From the NCBI GenBank assembly GCA_039000515.1, contig JBCFYV010000100.1, positions 38,085,456-38,149,455 on the forward strand: a DNA stretch of 64,000 nt, in the 5' to 3' direction. The DNA is from Timema cristinae. Its lineage: Eukaryota; Arthropoda; Insecta; Phasmatodea; Timematidae. Both the position numbers and the translations under genes were made by a program. Below, piece after piece: positions 50,301-58,028 of the stretch. The notes under the pieces were generated by a model. That model saw only the letters and a program-made list of their open reading frames with translations. It made no database searches and was not told the DNA's origin. The first letter of the stretch is position 1. Each line of letters begins with the position of its first letter.

Positions 50301-53300
50301 ATATATATACTTAATACCAATTCTTTTATTTATTACTGTATTTAACTAAGGAAAATTGGCTATACTAAATTTAACATTGAAATAATAGAAGGGCAAGACC
50401 TACCTACTTACCAGAAAATTGTAGGACTAACTACCTACTTACCAGAAAATTGTAGGACTCACTACCTACTTACCAGAAAATTGTAGGACTAACTACCTAC
50501 TTACCAGAAAATTGTAGGACTCACTACCTACTTACCAGAAAATTGTAGGACTCAAAGTTCACAATTAAAACACAACAAAATGCTTTATTTAATTTTCGGG
50601 GTTCATCAATCCTCTTCAGTATTGAATGTTAAAGTGTTTTTCCCACATTTTTCTTCTGTATTTTTTTAATAAATAATAAATCTTTATTTTAAATCCATTA
50701 TGAAATAGTTGTAAGAACATGTTTCTCATTTTAAAAAAATCCTATTTTCTCGTAGGCCACAAATTACAACCTAAGGAGCCCCTAATCCGCATCCGCGTGG
50801 AATACAAAGAGGAGTGGCAGATATTCAACAGCTCAATATTTGGTCAACAGTTTATAAACAGAGTGGCCAACTTCAAGGACATTATTTTATTAAGGTTGGA
50901 ATATTCGACCGAGAAGAAGAAGAAATTTGATGATGGATTAGATATGGGTGTCATGGAGTTCATTCTCAGGCAGGAAGATGTAAGGACCATATCTTATGTA
51001 TGACTAGAGATGGGACCTTCGAAACATCGATCCTTACAAATATTCGAGGTTCTAGAAAATATCAGATTAAAGAGACAAATCATAAAAATAAAAAAAATCC
51101 ATTTAAATTTGTTTTGAAGCTCTAATATTGCTTATTGGTGTTTCAGAACTAACTTAATCATATGACAAACTCAACAACTCAGCCCCAGACCCATAATTTA
51201 ACACTTAACTGAATTTATGAATGTTAAAATAAATGAATTAACTTCCAATTCTATTTATGACACTCATAACTTACATGGTAAAAAACAAAAAAAAACCTTT
51301 TTTTTTTTACCTTTTAAGACATGGCTAAATGTTGTAGATGAATATGTGAAATATAGAAACATTAAAGTTTTTTAAAAATAAAAGAGCATGTATGACTTGG
51401 TGTGTGGATGTTGTTGTAGCGAAGGGATTATGCAAGGATAGGAAAGGGTTAATAAAGTGTTGCTGGATTAAGAACGGAGTGGTTTTTTAAGCTATATACA
51501 CAGTTTCATGCCACCCCGCATGATTAGGTATATATGTATAAAAAATTAATAATGAATTAATGACCAAGTACTGGATGTTGTGCATGTCGTAGTCTTTAAT
51601 TAAACTATAGGCATATGAAGCTACAACAGGCCTAGCAAACCGGCAGTGTAAAATATATATGGCTTGATTAAAAAACTGTCCCAGGCTACAGGCTGGAAAC
51701 ATTAATGAACGTATAGTACAGAGTCCCTTAAAGGTTTTGTGTCCATTCTAGTTGGTGGAAATTCATGATCTTTCTTGTGGGTTTAGATTTTACTTGACTA
51801 AAGTGAGTCCAGACTGAAGTGATGTATGGATTGACTGTCTCATATTTAAAAAATATTTTATTATCAACTGCTACAAGCAGAAGCACTGGATATTATTAGC
51901 GTGCCCCATCCTTAGTTTGTATTCATTTGATTCAGATATTATTATGATCGCCTTTGTGATCTAGTGGTCAGAGTTCTTGGCTACAGTTACATAGATACCG
52001 GGTTCGATCCCCGGTGCTTCCAAGATTTATCTGTGTAGCAGTGGGTCTAGAACGGGGTCAAACTCGGCCTCGTGAGGACAAATGAAGAGTTACTTGAATA
52101 AAGTAGTAGCAAAAGCTCTGATCTAGAAAACTGAGATCAATTGTCAAAGTGTTTGTTTTACTGACTATGACACCCTCTATTCAAAAATCTAGCACTATAT
52201 TTGGCAATAGACATAAGCCACTTGGCTGGTATAGTTTGCTTGTGGGCTTTTTTTTTTTTTACCCGTCTTGGTGGCGTAGTTGGCTAATGCGCTAGTCGTG
52301 TTGAGCTCGACTGCTGAGGACGGGGAGATCGTGGTTTGAATCTCGGTCGGGTGAAATGGCGGGGGGCTTTTCCTAAATGGTTTTCCACTTTTTCTCCACG
52401 CAAATGGGGTTCGCTTCCTTTAATCAACCTTCACAATTCCTAATCCATTAGTGTAATCAGTACTTAAAGCGTATAACCCGAACGGGTAGTAAGTTGCGGT
52501 GCTAAATAATAATAATAAAAAACATGTTTTTTTTTAGTTATTAGGGCTTACTAAAAAAAGGGCAGAATTAACCTTAATATGATTATATTTGGGATTCTAG
52601 ATGCAGTCTTCTGAAGGAACGAGTGTAGAGAAAGTTGTTGAGAAGTACTTTGAAAATACAGAAGAGGACCGACAACTTAAAGTTCATTCGGTGAAAGGTT
52701 TAGGTGCAGCAATTCAAAAGTTGTTAGATTATGGTGATGAAAGAGCATTAGATAAATTGGTCGAGTGAGTAGACGATTAATATTTCTTTCATGTCTAGTT
52801 CCCCCCCCCCTTCACCCACATGGGAAATTATAAAAGGTTAGATGAGATCTGCTCCAAAACCACTTGTCATAACACTGCCCGAATAACAAACAGTATTATT
52901 AATAGTGGTGGGACCCGCGTCGGTGGCGTAGGAGGCTAACGTGCTAGTCGTGTTGAGATAGAGGTTCGAATCTCGTTCGGGTGAACTGGGGGTGCTTTTT
53001 CCTAAATGGTTTTCCACTCCCCTCCACGCAATTGCGGGTCCACTTCCTCTAATTCAATCTTCCCAATTCCTAAGCCATTAGCGTAATTAGTACTTAAAGC
53101 GCATAACCCGAACGAGTAGTAAGATGTGGTGTTATTATTATTATTAACTATATTAGAATTGTAGAGAAATGAAGCACAACAAAAAGTAAAAACACTAACA
53201 AATATTCACAAACGCTTCATTGTTTTGATGTTGCACATGATATTATCTTCAGAAAGTAGACCAACTTTTATACACTGTGTAGCATTGCAATATTAAAGTG

Positions 53301-54629
53301 TAATCTTTTGACTTAATTTAAAGTTGCCTTATACTTAATGACAAGCCAGACCTTCCGATACTTTTACTATATAATTAGTATTTTAATGTTTTGTTTTCCA
53401 GTCACCAAATCGGGAAGTTGCAGGGTCATCTGTTTAAAAATGTGACCGAGTCATTGACCACAGTATTAGATGAGATTGAGAGGTTTAGATTGGAGAGGAT
53501 GAACAAAGCAGAAGAGGAGGCCAAGGAGGTAAGATAGCAAGGGTGCAAGATATGTTCAGGAAAGCAATAGTTCTGCAGGAAATAAATTTGTTGTACATTA
53601 TGGGTTGATCTTTAACAAATATATAAGAAATTTCTATAATTTCATAACGATATATTGAAAAAGACCCATTTGATTAAAATGCCAAATTCAAAGTTAAAAA
53701 ATTATTTTTTTAAATGTATGTATGTTGTTTTTGTCAAAATGAAATAGCAAAACGATTCTAGATTTGTTTCATGCGAATCAATTAGGCTTTGTAGCAATGA
53801 ACGCAAAGTTATTACCAATTAATATTTTGTCAAAACAGCAATCAAATTATTTAAAATTTAAAACAAAGAGCAAATGAGAAATACCTTATAGGAAAATATG
53901 ACAAAGGCATCAAAAAGTCTAAGTAAAAAACTTAAATGTGCTCCGTCAACTATTTGCAAAAGAGGAAGGTGTGCAAAGTAGCCTATCATGTTTTCTGATA
54001 TTCAGATTTGAGAAAAAAAAAAGGTGGATTCGACTCAACTCTAATCTTGATGGATTATATAGCCATGATATTATATTTGATAATTATGGTTATAGCTGCA
54101 TCTTCTGTAGATGGAAAATTGAAACCTGGACACGGGAATCGAATCCTCTTTTTAAAAAAAACTGAGCTATCCAGGAGTAGTCCCGTGTCAGAGGTCACAC
54201 TTCACTCATATTTTAAGACAGAGTATGTGTTGAATATAACTTTTAGACACACACTAAATTTATCAATCACTTATTTTACTCTATTGCCTTACTATACTAA
54301 ACACATGATTTTCAATGATGACAGGACCGAGAATTCCTAGACCGGGATGCAGAAAAACGAGGTACAGGAATCAGCCAAATGGAAACTACCGACATCAAAA
54401 ATGATGACTTTTCCAGTGATGATGATGATAGTGTCTATCTTAATAGTACCATGACAAACAGAACAAGGGGGGTCGTGGGGCCAGAGGTGCTCGTGGAGCT
54501 AGGGGAAAGGGGGCTGCTTCAAAGGAGACCTCAGACTCACCTGGACATTCAAGAGGAGGCGCTTCACCTCGGCGGGCCAGAGGTAGAGGCAGCAGAGGGG
54601 CTCGAGCTTCTTCCAGGGCTGCCACTTCA
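38229..54629 (+). CDS. MRE11: MRE11 double-strand-break repair nuclease, 12 traced coding exons
   Basis: MRE11 is the Mn-dependent endo/3'-5' exonuclease of the MRE11-RAD50-NBS1 complex, which senses and resects DNA breaks in the nucleus. Exons: 38229-38319, 40731-40893, 43562-43701, 45186-45373, 47035-47242, 48705-48892, 49333-49396, 50756-50979, 52601-52764, 53402-53528 and 54325-54629; with the optional 49587-49643 this makes twelve. All have GT-AG borders and phases join without a stop until exon 12. Phosphoesterase motifs are visible: DIHLG (residues 18-22), GGDLFH (56-61), GNHDD (125-129) and GHEHE (241-245), followed by the capping domain and a C-terminal acidic then Gly-Arg-rich tail. 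The traced length of about 620 residues is near that of other animal MRE11 proteins. One base appears missing in exon 12. The 3' terminal exon is not settled. Family identity is certain; the C-terminus is not. Confidence 0.95.
38320..40730 (+). other. MRE11 intron 1
   Basis: 2.4 kb, A/T-rich, with a TA microsatellite near 39258. A somewhat GC-richer stretch at 40340-40600 shows no exon in frame. Confidence 0.6.
40731..40893 (+). CDS. MRE11: MRE11 exon 2
   Basis: Acceptor TCCCCCATAG, donor GTAAAC, phase 1 to phase 2. It encodes the helix ending in [13 protein letters not shown], which is phosphoesterase motif II, and QYCMGD, both conserved in animal MRE11. Confidence 0.93.
41023..41380. repeat. 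cluster of inverted GGGTAATTGTGAA motifs
   Basis: GGGTAATTGTGAA occurs at 41033 and 41229, and inverted near 41207 and 41358 (the last with one change). The outer pair may be ends of a ~350-bp inverted-repeat element in MRE11 intron 2. No class assigned. Confidence 0.4.
41405..42640 (-). mobile_element. ~1.5-kb repeat, inverted copy in MRE11 intron 2
   Basis: Reverse complement of much of 13310-14870, including CATTTTGCCGAAAT and CTCAAATAGTTTAGGAGATA. It contains the poly-G run. A 72-codon ORF at 42633-42851 lies just past its end and is not a recognised protein. Confidence 0.7.
42326..42343. repeat. poly-G run
   Basis: Roughly 18 consecutive G inside the inverted copy of the 1.5-kb repeat. 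Its length is unreliable in most read types. Confidence 0.8.
43562..43701 (+). CDS. MRE11: MRE11 exon 3
   Basis: Acceptor TTGTTTCTAG, donor GTAAGA. It encodes [10 protein letters not shown], then [15 protein letters not shown], motif III with the catalytic His of the GNHD loop. The preceding Arg codon is completed across the intron. Confidence 0.93.
43817..44068 (+). mobile_element. SINE-A copy in MRE11 intron 3
   Basis: CCTCGGTGACCGCACGGTCT head, GGGTGGTTTTTCCAAAATGG, tail TAACGGGTAATAATACACG. Confidence 0.8.
45186..45373 (+). CDS. MRE11: MRE11 exon 4
   Basis: Acceptor TTTCCAG, donor GTAAGT, phase 1 to 0. It encodes [33 protein letters not shown] and DERLSRLF, all aligning to the nuclease domain. 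A reading continuing past the donor stops after about 15 codons. Confidence 0.92.
45440..45680 (-). mobile_element. SINE-G copy (tentative) in MRE11 intron
   Basis: GAAATTGAAAAATAACAATC, AGAATCGAAACTCGG, GAGTTATCCAGGATTTGGCC. It shares order with 29160-29340 and 54055-54250. Confidence 0.45.
45875..46097 (+). mobile_element. 223-bp TA-flanked MITE with 52-bp palindrome, copy 1
   Basis: It is bounded by ~36-bp terminal inverted repeats starting CAGTAGCCCCATGGCTTCTT and flanked by TA on both sides, as expected for Tc1/mariner-type insertion. It holds a perfect palindrome at 45921-45972 centred on GGTATATACC. It has no coding capacity and lies in an MRE11 intron. Confidence 0.85.
47035..47242 (+). 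CDS. MRE11: MRE11 exon 5
   Basis: Acceptor CTCTCCGCAG, donor GTAAAT, phase 0 to 1. It encodes [18 protein letters not shown], and [16 protein letters not shown], motif V with two metal-binding His residues, ending in YVTQPG. Confidence 0.93.
47800..48060 (+). mobile_element. SINE-D copy in MRE11 intron
   Basis: CTTAGTAGCGTGTCTGCCTA head, GGGATTGATTCCCGGCATGG box B, AGATGTTGTGCTTGTCCTAG, then GGCATATGAAGCTGCAACAG. Confidence 0.75.
48705..48892 (+). CDS. MRE11: MRE11 exon 6
   Basis: Acceptor CCTGTATAG, donor GTAAAT, phase 1 to 0. It encodes [21 protein letters not shown], the end of the nuclease fold, and the start of the capping domain ([13 protein letters not shown]). Confidence 0.93.
49333..49396 (+). 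CDS. MRE11: MRE11 exon 7
   Basis: Acceptor TTCTTTTAG, donor GTAATC. It encodes a charged helix, [21 protein letters not shown], ending in phase 1. That phase matches directly the exon starting at 50756, giving [19 protein letters not shown] as in related proteins. Confidence 0.9.
49587..49643 (+). CDS. MRE11: possible in-frame cassette exon of MRE11
   Basis: A good acceptor (ATTATTTTCCAG) is followed by an open stretch encoding [19 protein letters not shown] weak donor GTAGAA after 49643 gives 57 bases, which keeps frame between exons 7 and 9. The stronger donor GTGAGT after 49639 gives 53 bases and would break frame. Other animal MRE11 proteins have no insert here. It may be an alternative exon, a poison exon or chance. 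Confidence 0.3.
49819..50046 (-). mobile_element. 228-bp MITE, copy 2, opposite orientation
   Basis: The terminal repeats and TA flanks are the same as at 45875-46097, but the interior is reversed, so the copies are inverted to each other 3.7 kb apart in two MRE11 introns. The 52-bp palindrome is at 49949-50000. Confidence 0.85.
50397..50552. repeat. 31-bp tandem repeat in an MRE11 intron, five copies
   Basis: Unit ACTACCTACTTACCAGAAAA then TTGTAGGACTC or -CTA. Copies alternate at the last base. CCTAC and GTAGG form a short inverted pair inside each unit. Confidence 0.95.
50756..50979 (+). CDS. MRE11: MRE11 exon (capping domain)
   Basis: Acceptor TTTTCTCGTAG, donor GTAAGG, phase 1 to 0. It encodes [38 protein letters not shown], then a basic KKKK stretch and EFILRQED, matching the DNA-binding cap. 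Confidence 0.92.
51310..51540 (+). mobile_element. LINE 3' end remnant in MRE11 intron
   Basis: Frames give [18 protein letters not shown] and [15 protein letters not shown], paralogous to the copy at 24497-24730, with the same 3' segment GCTATATACACAGTTTCATG. Confidence 0.6.
51550..51710 (+). mobile_element. SINE-D 3' fragment in MRE11 intron
   Basis: ACTGGATGTTGTGCATGTCG and GGCATATGAAGCTACAACAG match 47940-48060. Confidence 0.65.
51950..52135 (+). mobile_element. SINE-E copy in MRE11 intron
   Basis: CTTTGTGATCTAGTGGTCAG head, ACCGGGTTCGATCCCCGGTG box B, GGCCTCGTGAGGACAAATGA body. Colinear with the copy at 27412-27592. Confidence 0.75.
52260..52520 (+). mobile_element. SINE-C copy in MRE11 intron
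   Basis: CTTGGTGGCGTAGTTGGCTA head, tail AACCCGAACGGGTAGTAAGT and (AAT)n. It ends about 80 bases before the next MRE11 exon. Confidence 0.9.
52601..52764 (+). CDS. MRE11: MRE11 exon (post-cap helices)
   Basis: Acceptor GGGATTCTAG, donor GTGAGT, phase 0 to 2. It encodes [21 protein letters not shown] and [23 protein letters not shown], matching the region before the coiled RAD50-contact helices. Confidence 0.9.
52911..53147 (+). mobile_element. SINE-C copy in MRE11 intron, gap in head
   Basis: CGTCGGTGGCGTAGGAGGCT head lacks the GAGCTCGACTGCTGAGGACG part. The tail AACCCGAACGAGTAGTAAGA and (ATT)n are present. Confidence 0.85.
53402..53528 (+). CDS. MRE11: MRE11 exon (helical segment)
   Basis: Acceptor TGTTTTCCAG, donor GTAAGA, phase 2 to 0. 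It encodes [42 protein letters not shown], a long charged helix equivalent to the RAD50-binding helix region. Confidence 0.9.
54055..54250 (-). mobile_element. SINE-G copy (tentative), directly before MRE11 exon 12
   Basis: GGTTATAGCTGCATCTTCTG, GGACACGGGAATCGAATCC, GAGCTATCCAGGAGTAGTCC. Confidence 0.45.
54325..54629 (+). CDS. MRE11: MRE11 exon 12, acidic plus Gly-Arg-rich tail, one-base frame break
   Basis: The acceptor is ATGATGACAG and the donor GTAAGT. The first 48 codons ([12 protein letters not shown] then FSSDDDDSV to TNRTRG) match the tail. At the run of six G at 54467-54472 the frame must shift by one base. The following frame reads [14 protein letters not shown] then an RGG/RGA-rich stretch up to RAATS, the GAR motif that is arginine-methylated in vertebrate MRE11. 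Unshifted, the frame ends at a stop at 54631-54633. With one extra G the exon leaves in phase 0. Confidence 0.85.
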
Positions 54630-54669
54630 GTAAGTTGATTCCCCCCTAAGGAGTTAAAAATGTATCACA

Positions 54670-54840
54670 CTTGGTCGCCACTTTATGAGGATGTTTGGAG
54701 TTTGAATCTTGGCTTGATTTATTGGGGGTGGTTTACTATCTGTGTTTTTTTCAGCTTTCCCCATTTCTCTCCAAGCTGATGCGAGCCCACTTCCTTTAAA
54801 TTTGCCTTTCTCATCTTTTTCCCTTAATCTAAGACACTAC
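54670..54840 (+). mobile_element. SINE-A body fragment
   Basis: GGAGTTTGAATCTTGGCTTG, GGGGGTGGTTTACTATCTG, GAGCCCACTTCCTTTAAATT. Confidence 0.5.
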
Positions 54841-54849
54841 CCACTGCAA

Positions 54850-55018
54850 GTGTCCACATGATCTAAGGTGTTACTCTCACAATAGATTACACTGCCAATG
54901 ACAGAAAGTTGAGGGTTTGAATCCTGGTTGAACATACTAAGAGTGGTTTTCCATTCTTCATGCAAATGCACTTAGGTGTATAACCCAAACAGGTAATAAG
55001 ACATGATACTAAAATTAA
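54850..55018 (+). mobile_element. SINE-A copy, internally deleted
   Basis: TGTCCACATGATCTAAGGTG head, GGGTTTGAATCCTGGTTG, tail TAACCCAAACAGGTAATAAG. Confidence 0.65.
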
Positions 55019-55567
55019 TTAATTTGATTTCCTATTTAAAAACTAAAACACTCAGCAATTTCAAATTTGGTTGACTCTTAAGACAGTTTTGTGTCCAATC
55101 TGGAGGTTGTGGACCCCTGGAAAGGTCATAGAGCTATAGCTTACAAGTCTTTAAAACCTGCCTTCATGAAAACTACCATTTTACTTTTTGTTGTGAGAGT
55201 ATTAATAACTGTGTGATAAGGTTATGATCACCTGGTGCCTTTACTAAACAACCCATCATAAATATATCTTGCAAATATTCTACTACCCTTTAAATATATT
55301 TATTGCTTTTATAAATAAAAATTATATTAAGTTCAAACGGCTATCTGGGCAAGGCCTACAGATTTACCAGAAAAATAAGCTTCACACAATATTACATTTT
55401 TGAGGTATATTAGTCCCTCCCTTCAACACTAGTGAGTAAAACGCCCAATGCACTATGACTAGGGATAGACCATTGCATGTCTCTATTTTTTCTGCTTAGA
55501 AGAATTTTGTGAGTCTGACACAGCGCTAAAAGATAGCATCTGCAAGGTTACTTTTTTTTTTTAAATA

Positions 55568-55737
55568 ATATTTATCACCGCGTATTACTAACTGTTCGGT
55601 TTATACGCTAATGGATTAGGAATCGGGAAGGTTCAATCAGAGGAAGTGAACCCGCATTTGTGTGGAGGGAGAGTGGAAAACCATCCCCAGTTCACCCGAC
55701 CAAGATTCGAACCTCAGCGTGTTAACCAACTATGCCA
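55568..55737 (-). mobile_element. SINE-C copy, internally deleted
   Basis: ATCACCGCGTATTACTAACT tail, CCGACCAAGATTCGAACC, GTTAACCAACTATGCC head. Confidence 0.75.
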
Positions 55738-55900
55738 TTAAAAAAAGGGTCCCTTTAATAGGGTGGGGAACCACTTGTCTCTCTTCCATCTGATATTGTA
55801 ATGACCTGTATATCATCCCTTGAGGACGAGGTTAACATTTGCTATTTGAAACAAAAGTGCCATACAGCCTTAATAAGTGTATATTATTTTTTTGTTCTAG

Positions 55901-55933
55901 CGAAATAGAAGTGGCAATGACATGTGGTCATAG
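55901..55933 (+). CDS. MRE11: candidate MRE11 terminal exon
   Basis: The strong acceptor TTTTTTTGTTCTAG is followed in phase 0 by RNRSGNDMWS and a stop. Phase fits the corrected exon 12. A rival acceptor (TTTTTTTTCTTTCAG, exon from 57201) would give FTTMINKIVE and a stop. The peptide is too short to judge by homology. Confidence 0.25.
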   Translation, partial: RNRSGNDMWS

Positions 55934-57794
55934 AAACCACACTCCACATAAAGAAGAAGTGATGATAAACTTCATTTTAAAAGACTGCTACCAATTGCCA
56001 ATTATGATGACTTTTTTTTTTATATATATGAAATGTGTGGTGCTTGTACAAAGTTGTTAATTAAATATCACTTTTTTAAAAAAAAATTTAAAGTGGGTAA
56101 CTCCACCACAAGAACCTGATCCCCCCCAAACTCTCGGGGCCCACAAAAGAGTGTCTCTCACCAATCAAATTGGTCTTCTATGACCAAGCCAGAACATGGT
56201 TAATAAATTTGTTATGGGCTCAATATGAATTCTACACTTGCAGGAGCTTTATTCCTCAGTTGAAATACATAGATAAATCCATGCCGGGACTGAACACAAG
56301 CCTTGACACCCCGAAACAATAAACTAGTGCAAAATGAGGCTTGTGAAGAGAAAACCAACAGAGTGGAGGGGGGGGAAAAAAAAAAAGCGGGGGCGAGAGG
56401 GGCTGACGCCAAACAATAGATATAAATATCTATAAGTCCCAGACCGTCCCCATGCAGAAAAAAAAAGGCCTTAGACATAGAAGTCTGGTATCTTAAGATC
56501 TTAGTATTTATCAAAAAATTTGGTAGCTTCTGGGTTTGTGAGGTAAGGGTTAAATAAATCTAAATGTTTGGACAAGATATTTTATTAGAACAAATTATAG
56601 TAATATATCTGTAATAATGTTTGTACAATGATAATAAAAAAGCACGTTACATATATATATTTGACAATTTCAAGAATATACTATTTTCTTAAATGTGGTC
56701 TAGCCACAAAATGTGTATGTCCACAAAATTTGTATGTATCAGATATAGTAAAGTATAAGTTTAAACAATATAAAGGTTTCTAACAATACTAGTAAAGTAG
56801 AGGAGATTATCTTTGGTGGTTTAGTTTATTTGGGGATGTCGGGGAACTTGTACACACTTAAAATTGCCATGCAAAGTAAGTATCCTAAACAAAATGTGTG
56901 AAGAGTAGCCAGTTGTGATGACAACTTTGTCACAGTATTGATCAGGTATTAGTTTTTCCTGTTAGAGCGCAGTTTATAAATAATTGTTCCAAAACTGCGG
57001 ACTTTTTGATTTACATAAACTAGTCTTAAAATTTGCCATAATAAAGGTTTATAAATATTCTAAAATCTATCTCATGATATTAAGAACAACATAGCAAATA
57101 ATACATATTTGAGGTCACAGTTAAAAAACAAATTTCCTCGTCCCACAGCACTGGTATGATTTAACCAAACTTTGAACTAATATTTTTTTTTTTCTTTCAG
57201 TTTACCACAATGATCAATAAAATAGTTGAATAATATGGGGTTTCATGTTATATACATTAGTTTCTAGTCATATATCACTATCAACACTAAAATACCAAAA
57301 AACTGGTATTTTTTTGCCCCCCACACACATTATACAAGTAATTACATAATTTTTTGATAGTTAAGCATAAGAGTGGTTTTATTTTATGTACAAATATCAC
57401 TATTGGGGGATTTCCAACCAACCACACTCTGCTTTATATCATGCACAATTATTTAATATACATACCAAAATTAAGACTTCTCTTAAATGTCCATCACAAT
57501 ATCTTGGCTTGCCTAGATCAAATTAGTAGTAAAAGATTGGGCCCAGAGGTCAACAAACTTATTTATTTTAAAACTTAAATAAAAAAAAGACAAATTGTGT
57601 TACGCTTAAGGATTACATTAAAAATCAAAGTAAGATTTTTCTGTAAAGTTTTTTTTGTTAAAATTACATAAATAAGAGGTTTGCGTGCTTAAAAAAAAGT
57701 AACACCAAATACCCTGTACTCTCATTCCAACTTCTTCCAATGTGGTATATTTACAAACAGGCCCACTATCTATGAGACGACCAGTATTTGATAA
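55934..57794. other. convergent MRE11/TMEM198 3' interval
   Basis: Holds candidate 3' UTR sequence. AATAAA on + occurs near 56202, 56553 and 57212. A GC-richer low-complexity stretch at 56330-56410 is unassigned. Confidence 0.4.
57562..57567 (-). terminator. TMEM198 polyadenylation signal
   Basis: AATAAA on the minus strand about 230 bases past the TMEM198 stop, in an A/T-rich setting. Confidence 0.4.
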
Positions 57795-58028
57795 CTATCG
57801 GTATGAAGCCCGGCCCAGGTTGAAGTTGACAGAATCCCTGCTACTATCGTGCCTACGGTCCAGTTGGATTATGTCACCCGAGATCTCCCGACTGTCATCC
57901 TCTGATTCTGTCAAGGCAGCCAACTGTGTCTGGTCCGCAGGGAGGATGGTGAGATGGGTCGAGTCTGATTGGAGCGTGTTGGTCTCCCCAGGTCCACACA
58001 CTTTCCTCTGTAGGGCCTGCACATAGCT
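57795..58028 (-). CDS. TMEM198: TMEM198 last coding exon
   Basis: Acceptor GTGTTCACAG. It encodes SYVQALQRKVCGPGETNTL, an acidic Ser/Asp-rich stretch (TESEDDSREISGD), and ends NLGRASYR then TAG at 57797-57795. SYVQ corresponds to the SYIQ in the vertebrate tail. An AATAAA on this strand at 57567-57562 could end the transcript. Confidence 0.88.
   Translation of the reverse strand, partial: SYVQALQRKVCGPGETNTLQSDSTHLTILPADQTQLAALTESEDDSREISGDIIQLDRRHDSSRDSVNFNLGRASYR

Noticed and set aside
54379..54633. 84-codon ORF ending LLPGLPLQ as the MRE11 end
   Set aside because: After TRG it is out of the Gly-Arg frame; the repaired frame matches the family better and reaches a splice donor.
55495..55550. 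MRE11 exon reading EFCESDTALKDSICK
   Set aside because: It needs an incoming phase that exon 12 does not provide, and its donor is weak.
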